DNA of 64,000 bases, taken from the NCBI GenBank assembly GCA_028641055.1, contig CM054062.1:27338808-27402807 (forward strand). Direction: 5' to 3'. This DNA comes from Alopecurus myosuroides. Taxonomy: Eukaryota; Streptophyta; Magnoliopsida; Poales; Poaceae. Shown piece by piece: positions 33,601-42,722 of this stretch. Both the position numbers and the translations under genes were made by a program. Numbering within the stretch: the stretch's first letter is position 1; each line of letters starts with the position of its first letter. The notes beneath the pieces were generated by a model. That model saw only the letters and a program-made list of their open reading frames with translations, had not been told where the DNA came from and made no database searches.

Positions 33601-34061
33601 ACCCGATTGGCCGAGTGTGGATCGATGTGCTATTCGGTACCCGGGAGAACTGCCGCACAGAGCGCCTGCAGTTTGAGGTGGTGGATCATCAGAGCCCCTA
33701 TCATGCTCTACTCGGCAGGCCTGCTCTGAGCAAGTTCATGGCCTCTACTCATGTGGCTTATCTGAAGATGAAGATCCCTGGTCCCAATGGCATCATCACT
33801 ATCGCTGGCGACTACAAGAAGTCCATGGAGTGTGCCTCAGCTAGCTCCAAGCTGGCAGAGTCGATGGTGATCGAGGCCGAGAAGAAGAAGATGTACGAGG
33901 TGGTGGCCATGGCTCAGTCCGCACAAGCTGGTGCACAAGGTGTGCCGAGTACCCAGCATGGCACTGCCTTCCAAGCTGCCAAGGAGACCAAGACAGTCCA
34001 GGTCGACCCCGAGTTCCCCGACCGCGTAGCCATCATTGGTTCCGGGTTGGCGGAGAAATAG
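30507..34061 (+). CDS. Tat B Gag-protease polyprotein, ending in UAG
   Basis: The 1,184-codon frame starts inside the LTR; ATG 30603 is the more likely start because its protein (MASAVTPPRQLAP) parallels Tat A. Order: acidic/Ala-rich N-terminus; coiled coil (about 31140-31250); Ser/Arg/Gln-rich linker; retrotransposon gag domain (WLNDYVTAVH...YKRPNRPQQL, about 32160-32590). A zinc-knuckle-like CSFHTHH...CEWW (about 32883-32945) and an Asn-rich stretch (33112-33219) follow, then the retropepsin region (VLIDNGNSINIV near 33475 and LLGRPALSKF near 33710). The protease triplet reads DNG, not DTG/DSG/DGG. The stop TAG at 34059-34061 is followed in phase by the pol frame. Gag forms the particle and protease matures it. 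Confidence 0.88.
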   Translation: MPCSLRTSRGYSSRDPSPSTSSVLRPHIISHPMASAVTPPRQLAPTAGQPAALAGVSVRTGSSSAERVVCGLVHRFGSFDFVTDNAGCFGGMAMPEGGSVISFGSHLVYVATVANRAYPELVHDAEDPPAVIAARGRPACSSASCAEVMVTGLAANTGAAATGAAAVVEETDEPPAGGRTHRPYERESNLPPSTSTVIPASAARPGMPTPTDVELLAMREQLERQRLELLAEQAELEKVRLELSLHQLEYNKAHGFTPVARRASRVGGTRRNLGVEMATVAEVPAQSATANTSTRPRYSTPAKTLRAAEAVAAELPRLEGDARIRQQERLHELVLEAARQNEEFRKANPGAGASQIVHSHAARSNDQASSPHPSREKSRSGRSGRDRQMQVYDPAAAAKQVVVPQQPGQEHNAARAGSQAHQAQSRVREAARPGSTRQPAAQPTRQRQQPRPVAPVANPVEQPAAVQVDRYDDGYSAMEMAGYDIHDRVGERVLAPGDARHQLDRISLSARLESMGPPGPECFGPRIMNEPSVKGFQLARGTKSYNGSTKPEDWLNDYVTAVHIANGNRRWAVRYVPQMLEGPARTWLNNLPKNSINCWLDFSDAFISNFTSTYKRPNRPQQLSACRQREDETDREYLTRWSTLRNTCEGVNEAQAITWFAQGCRHGSMLWQRLQREMPNTLAETIKIADQYALNDPTQPLMDSSEPRRNFNSSKRNEFRNKRRVDTRYDPEEVNAVNVGGGGGQRQKPAGAYGQNQNQGQGNKKPFRTAQSGSGNSEQPKKFVFDDMKDGPCSFHTHHPSRPANHTTRQCEWWEAIKSDGLPPPPPLPAANANVQPTRAPAARPPVYPRRENVNQVALGANQNFNNERYRNNNNNYNRNNNNRGNNNYQGNNNNNGNNGGNGSNQYQEHHESYMIFTSEAVDKQSQHRRAMEVNAVIPAVPHYMYWCDQEIRWTRADHPKVMPNPGSYALVLDPTFLGPEKNVRFSKVLIDNGNSINIVYKDTLEKLGLAENMMLPSKTTFHGIVPGISCNPIGRVWIDVLFGTRENCRTERLQFEVVDHQSPYHALLGRPALSKFMASTHVAYLKMKIPGPNGIITIAGDYKKSMECASASSKLAESMVIEAEKKKMYEVVAMAQSAQAGAQGVPSTQHGTAFQAAKETKTVQVDPEFPDRVAIIGSGLAEK
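30632..30650 (+). other. Tat B primer-binding site
   Basis: GTTGGCGCCCACCGCGGGG starts directly at the LTR end and corresponds to the Tat A site. It is also translated as part of gag (RQLAPTAGQ). Confidence 0.85.
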
Positions 34062-37000
34062 GAAAGCGAGCTCATCCACTTCCTCCGTGAGAATCGGGAT
34101 GTATTCGCCTGGACTAATGAAGATCTACCAGGAGTCCCGAGGGAGTTGGTTGAGCACTCTTTGCATGTGCGTCCTGACGCCAAGCCAGTGAAGCAGGCTA
34201 TGCGCCGTTTCGGAGATGAGAGAAGGAAGGCCATCGGTGACCAGATCACCAAGTTGTTGATAAGTAACTTCATCATGGAGGTGCTGCACCCGGATTGGTT
34301 AGCCAACCCGGTCATGGTCGAGAAGAAGAAGGAGGATCCCAAGGCTGCCACCGCATGGCGCATGTGCGTCGACTACACCGACTTGAACAAGGCATGCCCC
34401 AAGGATCCTTTCCCGCTACCTCGCATCGATCAGGTGATCGATTCCACTGCTGGTTGTGAACTGTTGTCTTTCATAGATGCCTACTCTGGTTTCCACCAGA
34501 TTGCACTTAATCCTGCTGATCAAATAAAGACTGCTTTCATTACCCCGTACGGGGCTTATTGCTATCGTGTCATGTGTTTTGGCTTGAGGAATGCGGGTGC
34601 AACCTATCAGAGATGCATGCAGAAATGCTTGCACGACCAGCTCGGCAAGAATGTGCAGGTGTACGTAGATGACATTGTCATCAAAACGAATAAAACACAT
34701 ACTCTGCTTGCCGACCTGGAGGAAACCTTTGCTAACCTACGCAAGTACAAAATGAAACTGAATCCGAGTAAGTGCACCTTTGGTGTACCGGCTGGAAAGC
34801 TACTCGGTTTTCTAGTTTCTAGTCGGGGCATTGAAGCCAATCCCTCAAAGATAAAAGCTATTGAGAGCATGTCTTTGCCGAGATCATTGAAGGATGTGCA
34901 GAAATTCACAGGTTGCTTGGCATCTCTGAGCCGATTTCTGGGCCGAATGGGCGAGAAGGCCCTGCCTCTATACCAGCTAATGAAGAAGAGTGACAAGTTT
35001 GTCTGGACTCCGCAAGCGGACGTGGCATTCAACGAGCTGAAAGCAATGTTGGCTAGCGCTCCCGTCTTGGCTAGTCCGCTACCCAAGGAGCCTATGCTGC
35101 TGTACATTGCTGCGACTAACCGAGTAGTCAGCGTGGTGATAGTGGTGGAGCGAGAAGAAGAAGGCAAGAGTGTGCAGCGCCCAGTGTATTACCTCAGTGA
35201 AGTGCTGTCCAGCTCCAAGCAAAACTATCCACACTACCAGAAGATGACATATGGTGTGTACCTAGGCGCCAGAAAGCTGAAACATTATTTCCAGGAGCAC
35301 CCCATCACTGTCGTGAGTTCTGCTCCCATCTCGGATATCATGGGTAACAAGGAGGCGAGTGGCAGAGTAGCCAAATGGGCAATTGAGCTAGAAGCGTACG
35401 CTCCCGCGTACACGAGAAGAGAAGCCATCAAGTCTCAGGTCCTGGCGGAGTTTCTTGTGGACTGGGCCGAGATGCAGTATGAACCTCCTGCTCCAGTTTC
35501 CAACTATTGGAGGATGCATTTCGATGGCTCGAAAGTGAAGGAAGGCCTTGGTGCTGGTGTCGTGCTCACATCACCCAAGCGAGATCAGCTCAAGTATGTG
35601 CTGCAGATTCATTTCAAGGCATCCAACAATGTAGCAGAGAATGAGGCAGTGGTTCATGGCTTGCGAGTAGCCAAAGAGGTTGGAGTGCAGCGCATCATAT
35701 GCTATGGTGATTCAGATCTGGTGGTGCAGCAAGTCTCGGGCACTTGGGATGCTTTAGATGCCAATATGGCATCGTATCGCTTCCTGGTGCAGTCTATGAC
35801 TGGATTCTTCGAAGGTTGTGAGTTCCAACACATTCACCGAGCAGAGAATGAAGCAGCAGACGAGCTGTCCAAGTTGGGATCTTCTCGGCAGTCCATCCCG
35901 GCAGGGATTGCCTTGGAACATTTGAGGAAGCCATCCATCAAGCCTTCTCCCAACTCGGAGTCTATATTTGTCCCTTCTCTGCCAAGTGAAGAATCTGATC
36001 CGATGGAGATTGACTGGGAGAGTGCTGCAGGAAACCCGGGGACTGCCGTCCTCTACTCGGGGACTGCCATTCCATACTCGGGGACTGCCACTCCCTACTC
36101 GGGGACTGCCACTCCCTACCCGGGGACTGCCACTCCTTACTCGGGGACTGCCACTCCCTACTCGGGGACTGCCACTCCCTACTCGGGGACTGCCACTCCC
36201 TACCCGGGGACTGCCACTCCTTACTCGGGGACTGCCACTCCTTACTCGGGGACTGCCGCCCTCAACCCAGAGGCTGTCGCATTCATTGAAGAAGTTCTCG
36301 CCAATCGATCCGGGCTGCAAAGAAGCGCTCCTGCTCCTCCTGTGCAACCGCAAGAGCCCGTCCCAATGGAACTGGACGAACCAGTGTTTCCCATACGGGA
36401 GACACCGAGTTGGGCTATGCCCATATTATCCTTTCTAAGGGACGGCACTTTACCTGAAGATGAGGTGACTGCGAGGCAGGTTCAGAGAAGGTCCAAGGGC
36501 TACACCATAGTCAGAGATGTGCTGCACAAGAGAAGTGCCACTGGCGTGCTGCAACGTTGTGTGAGCCCAGAAGAGGGAGAAAAAATTCTGGTGGAGATAC
36601 ACCAAGGAGAATGCGGGCACCACGCCTCTTCTCGGGCATTGGTCAAGAAAGCTTTTCGGCATGGCTTCTACTGGCTCACTGCACTGCAGCAAGCTGAAGA
36701 TATTGTGAGGAAGTGCAATGGCTGCCAGATGTTCGCAAGTAAGATTCACATGCCCGCTTCCGAGTTGAAGACAATTCCTATCACATGGCCGTTTGCTGTT
36801 TGGTGCTTGGATATGGTTGGCCCCTTCAAGCCGGCTAAAGGCAATATGACATATATCTTGGTCATGGTGGACAAGTTCACCAAGTGGATTGAAGTGAAGC
36901 CTATTCGGAAGTGCGATGGGGTCACAACTGTGAAATTCGTGAAGGATGTGATCATGAGATATGGCTACCCGCACAGCATCATCACCGACAACGGCACCAA

Positions 37001-37676
37001 TTTCGCAGAAGGGGCAATGGTGCGATTCTGCAGAGATAAGCATATCCGACTAGACGTTGCGTCAGTCGCGCACCCTGCCTCCAATGGGCAAGTTGAGAGA
37101 GCAAATGGAATGGTACTGGCAGGCATAAAGCCAAGGCTGATTGAGCCATTGCTGAAAACACCTGGGTGTTGGCTAGAAGAGTTGCCAGCGGTGTTGTGGA
37201 GTCTAAGGACTACCCCTAACCGGTCAACCGGCTACACGCCATTCTTCTTGGTATATGGGGCTGAGGCCGTGTTGCCAATAGACTTAGAGCATGACTCCCC
37301 CCGAGTAGCCCTCTACACTGAGGTGGAGGCGAGAGAAGCTCGAGAAGACGACGTTGACCTGCTTGAAGAAGCAAGAGAGCTGACTCTGTCACGTTCGGCT
37401 ATCTACCAGCAAAACCTGCGGCGTTATCATAGCCGAAAGGTGAACCCAAGGGTTTTCCGAGAAGGAGACATGGTCCTTAGGCTGGTGCAACGCACAGCCG
37501 GGATGCACAAATTGTCTCCCCCATGGGAGGGGCCTTTCATTGTGAGCAAAGCGCTGCACAATGATGCGTATTACCTTGTGGATGTGCGCCCATCACAGGC
37601 GAACAGGGCAGATAAAGCTGGAGAGGAAACCAAGCGCCCTTGGAATGTAGCTCTACTTCGTCGTTTCCATTCGTGA
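34062..37676 (+). CDS. Tat B pol: reverse transcriptase, RNase H, integrase (in phase behind a UAG)
   Basis: The frame continues without shift from the UAG, so readthrough would yield Gag-Pol; the first ATG is at 34146. RT shows CVDYTDLNK, DAYSGFHQI, FGLRNAGATYQR and YVDD (34662-34673). An RNase H follows: first a remnant after the thumb (LLYIAATNRVVSVV...), then a complete domain with HFDGSK, NVAENEAV, YGDSDLVVQQ (about 35515-35880). The dual arrangement is typical of the Tat branch. Eleven 7-residue repeats (GTATPYS) form a linker at 36036-36259. Integrase has the H-H-C-C zinc site (GECGHH...CNGCQ), then LDMVGP, TDNGTNF and VERANG as the D,D,E core. No chromodomain is seen. The frame is intact to TGA at 37674. 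Confidence 0.9.
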   Translation, partial: ESELIHFLRENRDVFAWTNEDLPGVPRELVEHSLHVRPDAKPVKQAMRRFGDERRKAIGDQITKLLISNFIMEVLHPDWLANPVMVEKKKEDPKAATAWRMCVDYTDLNKACPKDPFPLPRIDQVIDSTAGCELLSFIDAYSGFHQIALNPADQIKTAFITPYGAYCYRVMCFGLRNAGATYQRCMQKCLHDQLGKNVQVYVDDIVIKTNKTHTLLADLEETFANLRKYKMKLNPSKCTFGVPAGKLLGFLVSSRGIEANPSKIKAIESMSLPRSLKDVQKFTGCLASLSRFLGRMGEKALPLYQLMKKSDKFVWTPQADVAFNELKAMLASAPVLASPLPKEPMLLYIAATNRVVSVVIVVEREEEGKSVQRPVYYLSEVLSSSKQNYPHYQKMTYGVYLGARKLKHYFQEHPITVVSSAPISDIMGNKEASGRVAKWAIELEAYAPAYTRREAIKSQVLAEFLVDWAEMQYEPPAPVSNYWRMHFDGSKVKEGLGAGVVLTSPKRDQLKYVLQIHFKASNNVAENEAVVHGLRVAKEVGVQRIICYGDSDLVVQQVSGTWDALDANMASYRFLVQSMTGFFEGCEFQHIHRAENEAADELSKLGSSRQSIPAGIALEHLRKPSIKPSPNSESIFVPSLPSEESDPMEIDWESAAGNPGTAVLYSGTAIPYSGTATPYSGTATPYPGTATPYSGTATPYSGTATPYSGTATPYPGTATPYSGTATPYSGTAALNPEAVAFIEEVLANRSGLQRSAPAPPVQPQEPVPMELDEPVFPIRETPSWAMPILSFLRDGTLPEDEVTARQVQRRSKGYTIVRDVLHKRSATGVLQRCVSPEEGEKILVEIHQGECGHHASSRALVKKAFRHGFYWLTALQQAEDIVRKCNGCQMFASKIHMPASELKTIPITWPFAVWCLDMVGPFKPAKGNMTYILVMVDKFTKWIEVKPIRKCDGVTTVKFVKDVIMRYGYPHSIITDNGTNFAEGAMVRFCRDKHIRLDVASVAHPASNGQVERANGMVLAGIKPRLIEPLLKTPGCWLEELPAVLWSLRTTPNRSTGYTPFFLVYGAEAVLPIDLEHDSPRVALYTEVEAREAREDDVDLLEEARELTLSRSAIYQQNLRRYHSRKVNPRVFREGDMVLRLVQRTAGMHKLSPPWEGPFIVSKALHNDAYYLVDVRPSQANRADKAGEETKRPWNVALLRRFHS
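36036..36259 (+). repeat. In-frame 21-bp minisatellite in Tat B pol, 11 units
   Basis: The unit reads approximately TACTCGGGGACTGCCACTCCC and encodes GTATPYS. Units with CCCGG instead of CTCGG recur every fourth unit, suggesting a higher-order duplication. The core CGGGGACTGC also occurs at 37740 and just before the 3' LTR (48470-48479). Confidence 0.9.
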
Positions 37677-38341
37677 GCAAAGATGTGTATGTATCCTCTT
37701 ATCCGAGTTGAAATTCTACTATGCAATCTGAAATTGTTCTCGGGGACTGCCCTCGTCCAAAATTGTTCTAAGTGTTTTTACTCGGCTTTACTGTTTGTCT
37801 ACTCGGCTGCTTCACTTCAAAACTCATAAGCGCATTGAGTACTGTGTTTAAACCTATATGCCAACTCTTCGACTCTGCTGCTGTCCGAAACCCGGCTTCA
37901 TGGCAAGCAAGAGAACAAGCAAAAGGTCAATGAGCACACGAAAATCGCTAAGGAAGAAAAAGTGCAGGAACCGAGTAGAGTGTTTTGTTACTTTTATTCT
38001 CTGTTTTGTCTTCTCGGCTAAGTGGTGGGCTGCGTTACTATGATTGTTTCTAAGTGGCCAAATATTTGCAGCTCTACTCTTTGATTCTTGTGACTCGAAT
38101 ACCAAAAAAGCAACAAGTTGCGGGTAGAGCAGAGATGAAAAGATAGGGTGAATAAGAAACGCAACTCGGGGACTCGCATGGAAACGCAACCCGGCATTGA
38201 GCCAAGGTTGCACCAAATGACTAAATTAAAGATAATGTGTGGAAATAAAAACTGCGTAGCAAGCATAAATAAGTCTGATACATATGCTCCCGGCATCCCG
38301 GGGATCTGATAAATGTTCAAGTAAAGAGTGTGCAGGTAAAA
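37677..38341. other. Tat B spacer between convergent pol and antisense gene
   Basis: Non-coding, about 665 bp. It contains another CTCGGGGACTGCC (37738-37750), several CTACTCGG-type words and presumably both transcript ends. No gene is supported. Confidence 0.6.
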
Positions 38342-38471
38342 TCATGTGGAGGAGGCAATGTTGTCGGCGCTGGCATTGGCTGCTGCATCTTCTGTGGTGG
38401 TCCTGGTTGCCTCTGCCTCCGAGTTGGTGGCGTTTGTCCTTGCGGGTTCTTCGTCGGCACTGGCATGGGTG

Positions 38472-38476
38472 GCATC
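38472..38476. repeat. Solo-LTR target-site duplication gcatc, left
   Basis: Gcatc precedes TGTAACACC and recurs at 42723-42727 directly after the LTR end GTCACA. Confidence 0.9.
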
Positions 38477-41400
38477 TGTAACACCTGGGGTGTTACCTGT
38501 TTGTTTTCTTTTTGCTTGCATCTTCTGCATCCCATAAGCATTGCATCATGTGTTTTCCAAACCACTCAAAACTTCAAAACAATTTAAATTGTTCAAAACC
38601 CTAATGGTAAATGCAAACAACAAATTCAAATCAAATCACTCATTTAAATTGTTGGTTTTAATCAAACCATTAATTCAATCAATTAATTAAATCACCTTCA
38701 AATTCAAATCACATATTTTCAAACAAAATCAATTTGAAACTATAAGAAAAATAACAACCAAAATATTCTTTCTTTCCTTGTTCCCATTTAAGTCTTTTGG
38801 GTCACCTTATGAAATTGTTGGTTTTGATAATCCCTTTTTAATATCCAAAAATCACTCACATTTGGTTTATTCTCCAAACAGCAGATTATTTTCCAAACTT
38901 TAGAAAACAAATCTTGGAAATTGTTTTCTTCTAACCTAAATAACTAACCTAATTTTCCCTAGAATTTTTGCTAACCTAAAAGCCTCTATTTGCTTCCTTT
39001 TCTATTTTGCTACAACAAAAAAAAAACAGGAAACAGAAATAATACAAAGGAGAGGGCAGCCCACCTCTTCTCCTCTTTCTCCCTAAAGCCCAAACCCCTT
39101 CTTTTCTTTCCCAAGCCCATTCCTTTTCCTTTCCTTTCTGGCCCACCCCCCCTCCTTATTCTGTCGTCTTCTCCCTCACGTCGCTGTCCTCTGTACGAAC
39201 CTGCACGCCACCCTCCGATCGTCTCCTCCCCACGCCGATGCCCAGCCGTACAGCACCTCTTCCCCTATAACTAGCCCACACCCTCTACCCTAGCCCTACA
39301 TCTTTCCCCTGTCGCCGCCGTCCTCCCTCTCCTCCACCTCCATCTGCTTCTGAACCCGGCGTCGATCTCTGAACACCGGCGAGCCCCGCCGCGATCATCC
39401 ACCGCCACCTCTCTTAGCCACCAAAAACGAGCTCGTCACCTTCTACTCTCCCTCTTGGACACCAGCTGTGAGCACGAAGAAGGTAGCAACTGCGCCGCCG
39501 TCCACGGGTCTGACGCCGTCGAGCCTATCGGCGAGCCCCTGAATTTTCCGGTGGCGCCGCCACCTCCTAGCCCCGCGTAGCTGTCCGTTCGCGGGGATCG
39601 AGTCGCCACCGTTCCCTCTCTCCGTTGGACACCGCAGGGGAGCCCTCCATCGACGGGAGCAGCGCCGCCGTCCGCGACTCCTCCGCCGCTGCTGACGCCG
39701 ACGGGGACGTCATCGTGCCTCTGCGTCTTTCTACAAACGGCGGTGAGCTTCTTTTCCTTCCACCTCTACCTCCTCTCGCATCGGTGAACTATCTGCAACG
39801 TCCTGCACCCACCCAGCGCCTACAGCACGAGCCCACGGTGATCAAACGCCGGCGAGCCGTTGTCTGTCAGTCGATCAATCGTTTGTTCGTCAGTTAGCTT
39901 CAGTTAGCGTAGCTCTGAATGTTAACCTCCCCGCGCTTCTGTTCCTATCAACGAACTGAAACCACCGTACTGGCAACGCCCCTGTGCTTTCGTTTCCGCG
40001 ACGCGGGTTCGAGTGCTCGCATAAGCGAATAAAAACCCACCCCTTTTGTTTTCCCCCGCGTGGCTGACAGGCAGGGGCCACCAGTCGGTGACCCTGGCTG
40101 CCACGCCAGCGCAGCGTGCCACGCTGGCCCCCCAGGCCCACGGGGCAGTGACCGTGGCTGGCTAGCCGCACGGTGAAAAACGTTTCCGTGAGTTTCTGAA
40201 TTCCAAAAAGCATTTTAATTAACAGATTTAATACCAAAACTTCAAACCTTAATATCTTTTATTCTGTAAGTCCAATAACTAAAAGTTTTATATGAATTCT
40301 GATCCAAATTTCCTAATCTTTCCGAATATCCAACTTGTGTTCTGTTTTGAACTTTCAAATTACAATTTAAATTCAAATTTAAATCTTTCAATTGTATTTT
40401 GCTAAATTCAATAACTAATTATTCATAAGTCCAAATCATGCAAATAAAATATGTTTTCAATACCATTTTAAATAACCTATTCAAATATAATTTTTGTTTT
40501 CTGTTTTGAATTATTAAAATTGCTTAAACAATTTGAATCTTGTTTAATTCAATTAAAAATTGTTTAATATTGCTTAATTCATAATTAAATAATCCAAAGT
40601 CCAATTTCAAAATGTGAAACATGTAATCCAACTAAAATTTGATAACCTTTTCAATTATCAACTTTGTTGTTTGTTTTGATCACTTTAACTTGATGAAAAC
40701 AACAACTACTTGTTTAACACCATTAAGTAACAATAAATTTCCAAACTTGATAAATGTTTTCTAAACTTGTTAACCATCCTTCCAATTGCATCTAATATTG
40801 TTACCTTCTTGTTCTTCATCATGCATGCATCATTCTAACTCACTTACACATGATGCTAGTGTTAGAACAATTAATTCAACTATAGGGCATGGGTTTGCCA
40901 TATGCAATCTTTGCATATGGAATCCATTTAAACTTGTGTATCATATCCATTAGGTTACTTTGGTGCATCTATTAAACATGACATGCATCCATATCTTGAT
41001 CATGCTGGATCTTTTGCCGTAGTAGTAATTGTTGCATCCGGTGTTTGTTCGAGGTTCGTTGCTTCTTCTCGGATAGGACGTTGAGATGATGTGAGCAACG
41101 ACAAGTTCTGCTACCTTGCGGGATCTCAGGCAAGTATACTCACTTGCTGCCATATGGCTGCCTTTCATCACTTGTTACCGATTCTTTCCGTTGTTCTTTT
41201 CTGCTAGCCTTAGTAGTACTTGTTTCTGTTACGAACCCATCACATGAATCCCTTAACCTTGATATTGCCTCACTTCCATACCTATAACCTTTGCTTGAGC
41301 CTGTGTCTTACTATCTTGCTTAGGGTTGTTTTGCTCGAGTCTGTTACCCGTTACTTCCTATTATTACTCTATTATGCTCTGGGGGCTCGATGTTTAATCA

Positions 41401-42722
41401 ATCAATCAATCATGCTAATGTTACTCTTAATAATAAATTTGATGATAAGGCACCGGCAGGAGGCCCTTTGTGGTTTTGAGGCCTGCTAGTGTCGACCCTA
41501 ATAGGAAAAGGGTCTTGTCTACTGATCCATGATGAGCGCACTACCCGCATTTGGGGAGTATGGGCTCCCCCTCAGTTTGACCCGATTCGCATCTCGTCCA
41601 AATCGCCTCATTTAGTTCGGGTTTTCCATTTGCTGCATGCATGATCTTGCGAGCCCTTGGTACCCGGGTGGAACTTTCGTAGTCGGCATATAGGGGGACA
41701 CGGTCTTAGAGTGCTATGAGGGTCCATTTTCTTCTGGGCCCGAGTAGCCGTGCGCCCAAGGTGCTTTGGGCTTGATGCGAAGAAGGGTTGGATTGTGTTG
41801 AGTGCCCCGCTTGGTGGAGTGGCCGCTCCATCTGGCGGGATATTCATGAATGTACGGCTAAATTGGTGCAACCCTGCAGGGACAATCTTCTCGAGAAGCC
41901 GTGTTTTCCGCGGTTATGGATTACTTGGTGAAAGTACTGGCTAACAAGTACTCAGGACAACTTCAACATAATGATTAACCATGTTACACCCCATGATTAA
42001 CAACTTGACTAGTAATAGGTTTATTCACACAATAATTTGATTCACCTTTAATACAACTGTGTGAGTTATCCTCGGATTGCTTCTTTGGCTAAAGGGGCGA
42101 GGTCCAGGATGGGTTTGTTTGGATTTACTTTCAGTTGGTTACAATCCCCGATCTTATCCCCTTTCTGTTAGTTGGAAGTTGTAGTATTCTCTCTGTAGCT
42201 GGTTAGTGCAGCCTGCTGTCACATAATTGCAATACCCCTTCCTTTCCGTTGATCCTAAAGTATTTGTATCTTGTGATGACTGGCTACGCCGGTAACTTGT
42301 GAGTATGGGTTTTTATCCCCCTTGCCAGTACTTAACCGTACTGACCCACGAATCTCTTTCGTGGCTGCAAATTCCAAATTGCAGTCAACGGGTTTGAAGT
42401 CTGACGACGTTAGCTTGGGAATCCCTCCGGCTTGGCCTGGGCAGGGATTGGACGCCTTCGGTTATCTTCAGGACTCTTAGTCCAATTTGGATCTTGTCCG
42501 TAGACGGACGTTTGTTTCTTCCGCTGTTATTTGGATCTTTTGTATTGTATCAGTTGTAACCCTGGCTCGTTTGAGTCATCTTGTATCCATCTGTTCTGTT
42601 GTAATTGTGGATTATTCGTGAACTATTGTAATGTTATCATAAATGGCAACCTGGAATCGGTTATTATGCGGATTTGGCGGGAATGCTGAAATCTGCATAG
42701 TGCCCGATCTCGGGGCGTCACA
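38477..42722 (+). mobile_element. Solo LTR (4,246 bp), a diverged relative of the LARD-like element
   Basis: It begins TGTAACACCTGGGG and ends GGGGCGTCACA, with a 5-bp TSD and no internal region, so it is a solo LTR left by LTR-LTR recombination. Its second half (about 41200-42200) matches in reverse orientation the 18530-20100 part of the LARD LTR (shared caccggcaggaggccct, tcgaccctaataggaaaagg, ctcgagaagccgtgttttcc). It includes a pyrimidine-rich leader with CTATAACTAG and ACCCTAGCCC (about 39265-39300). It lies inside the last exon of the Tat B antisense gene. Confidence 0.88.
39961..40030 (+). other. tRNA-like module in the solo LTR
   Basis: The plus strand has TACTGGCAACGCC (A-box-like) and GCGGGTTCGAGTGCTCGC (B-box with one mismatch to GGTTCGANTCC). 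Position and orientation relative to the LTR correspond to the modules in the LARD LTRs. Confidence 0.4.

Noticed and set aside
35754..36353. Long open frames on both strands through the 21-bp repeat (for example Arg-Gly-Leu-Pro repeats)
   Set aside because: A 21-bp period keeps all frames open; only the frame continuous with RT and integrase is supported.
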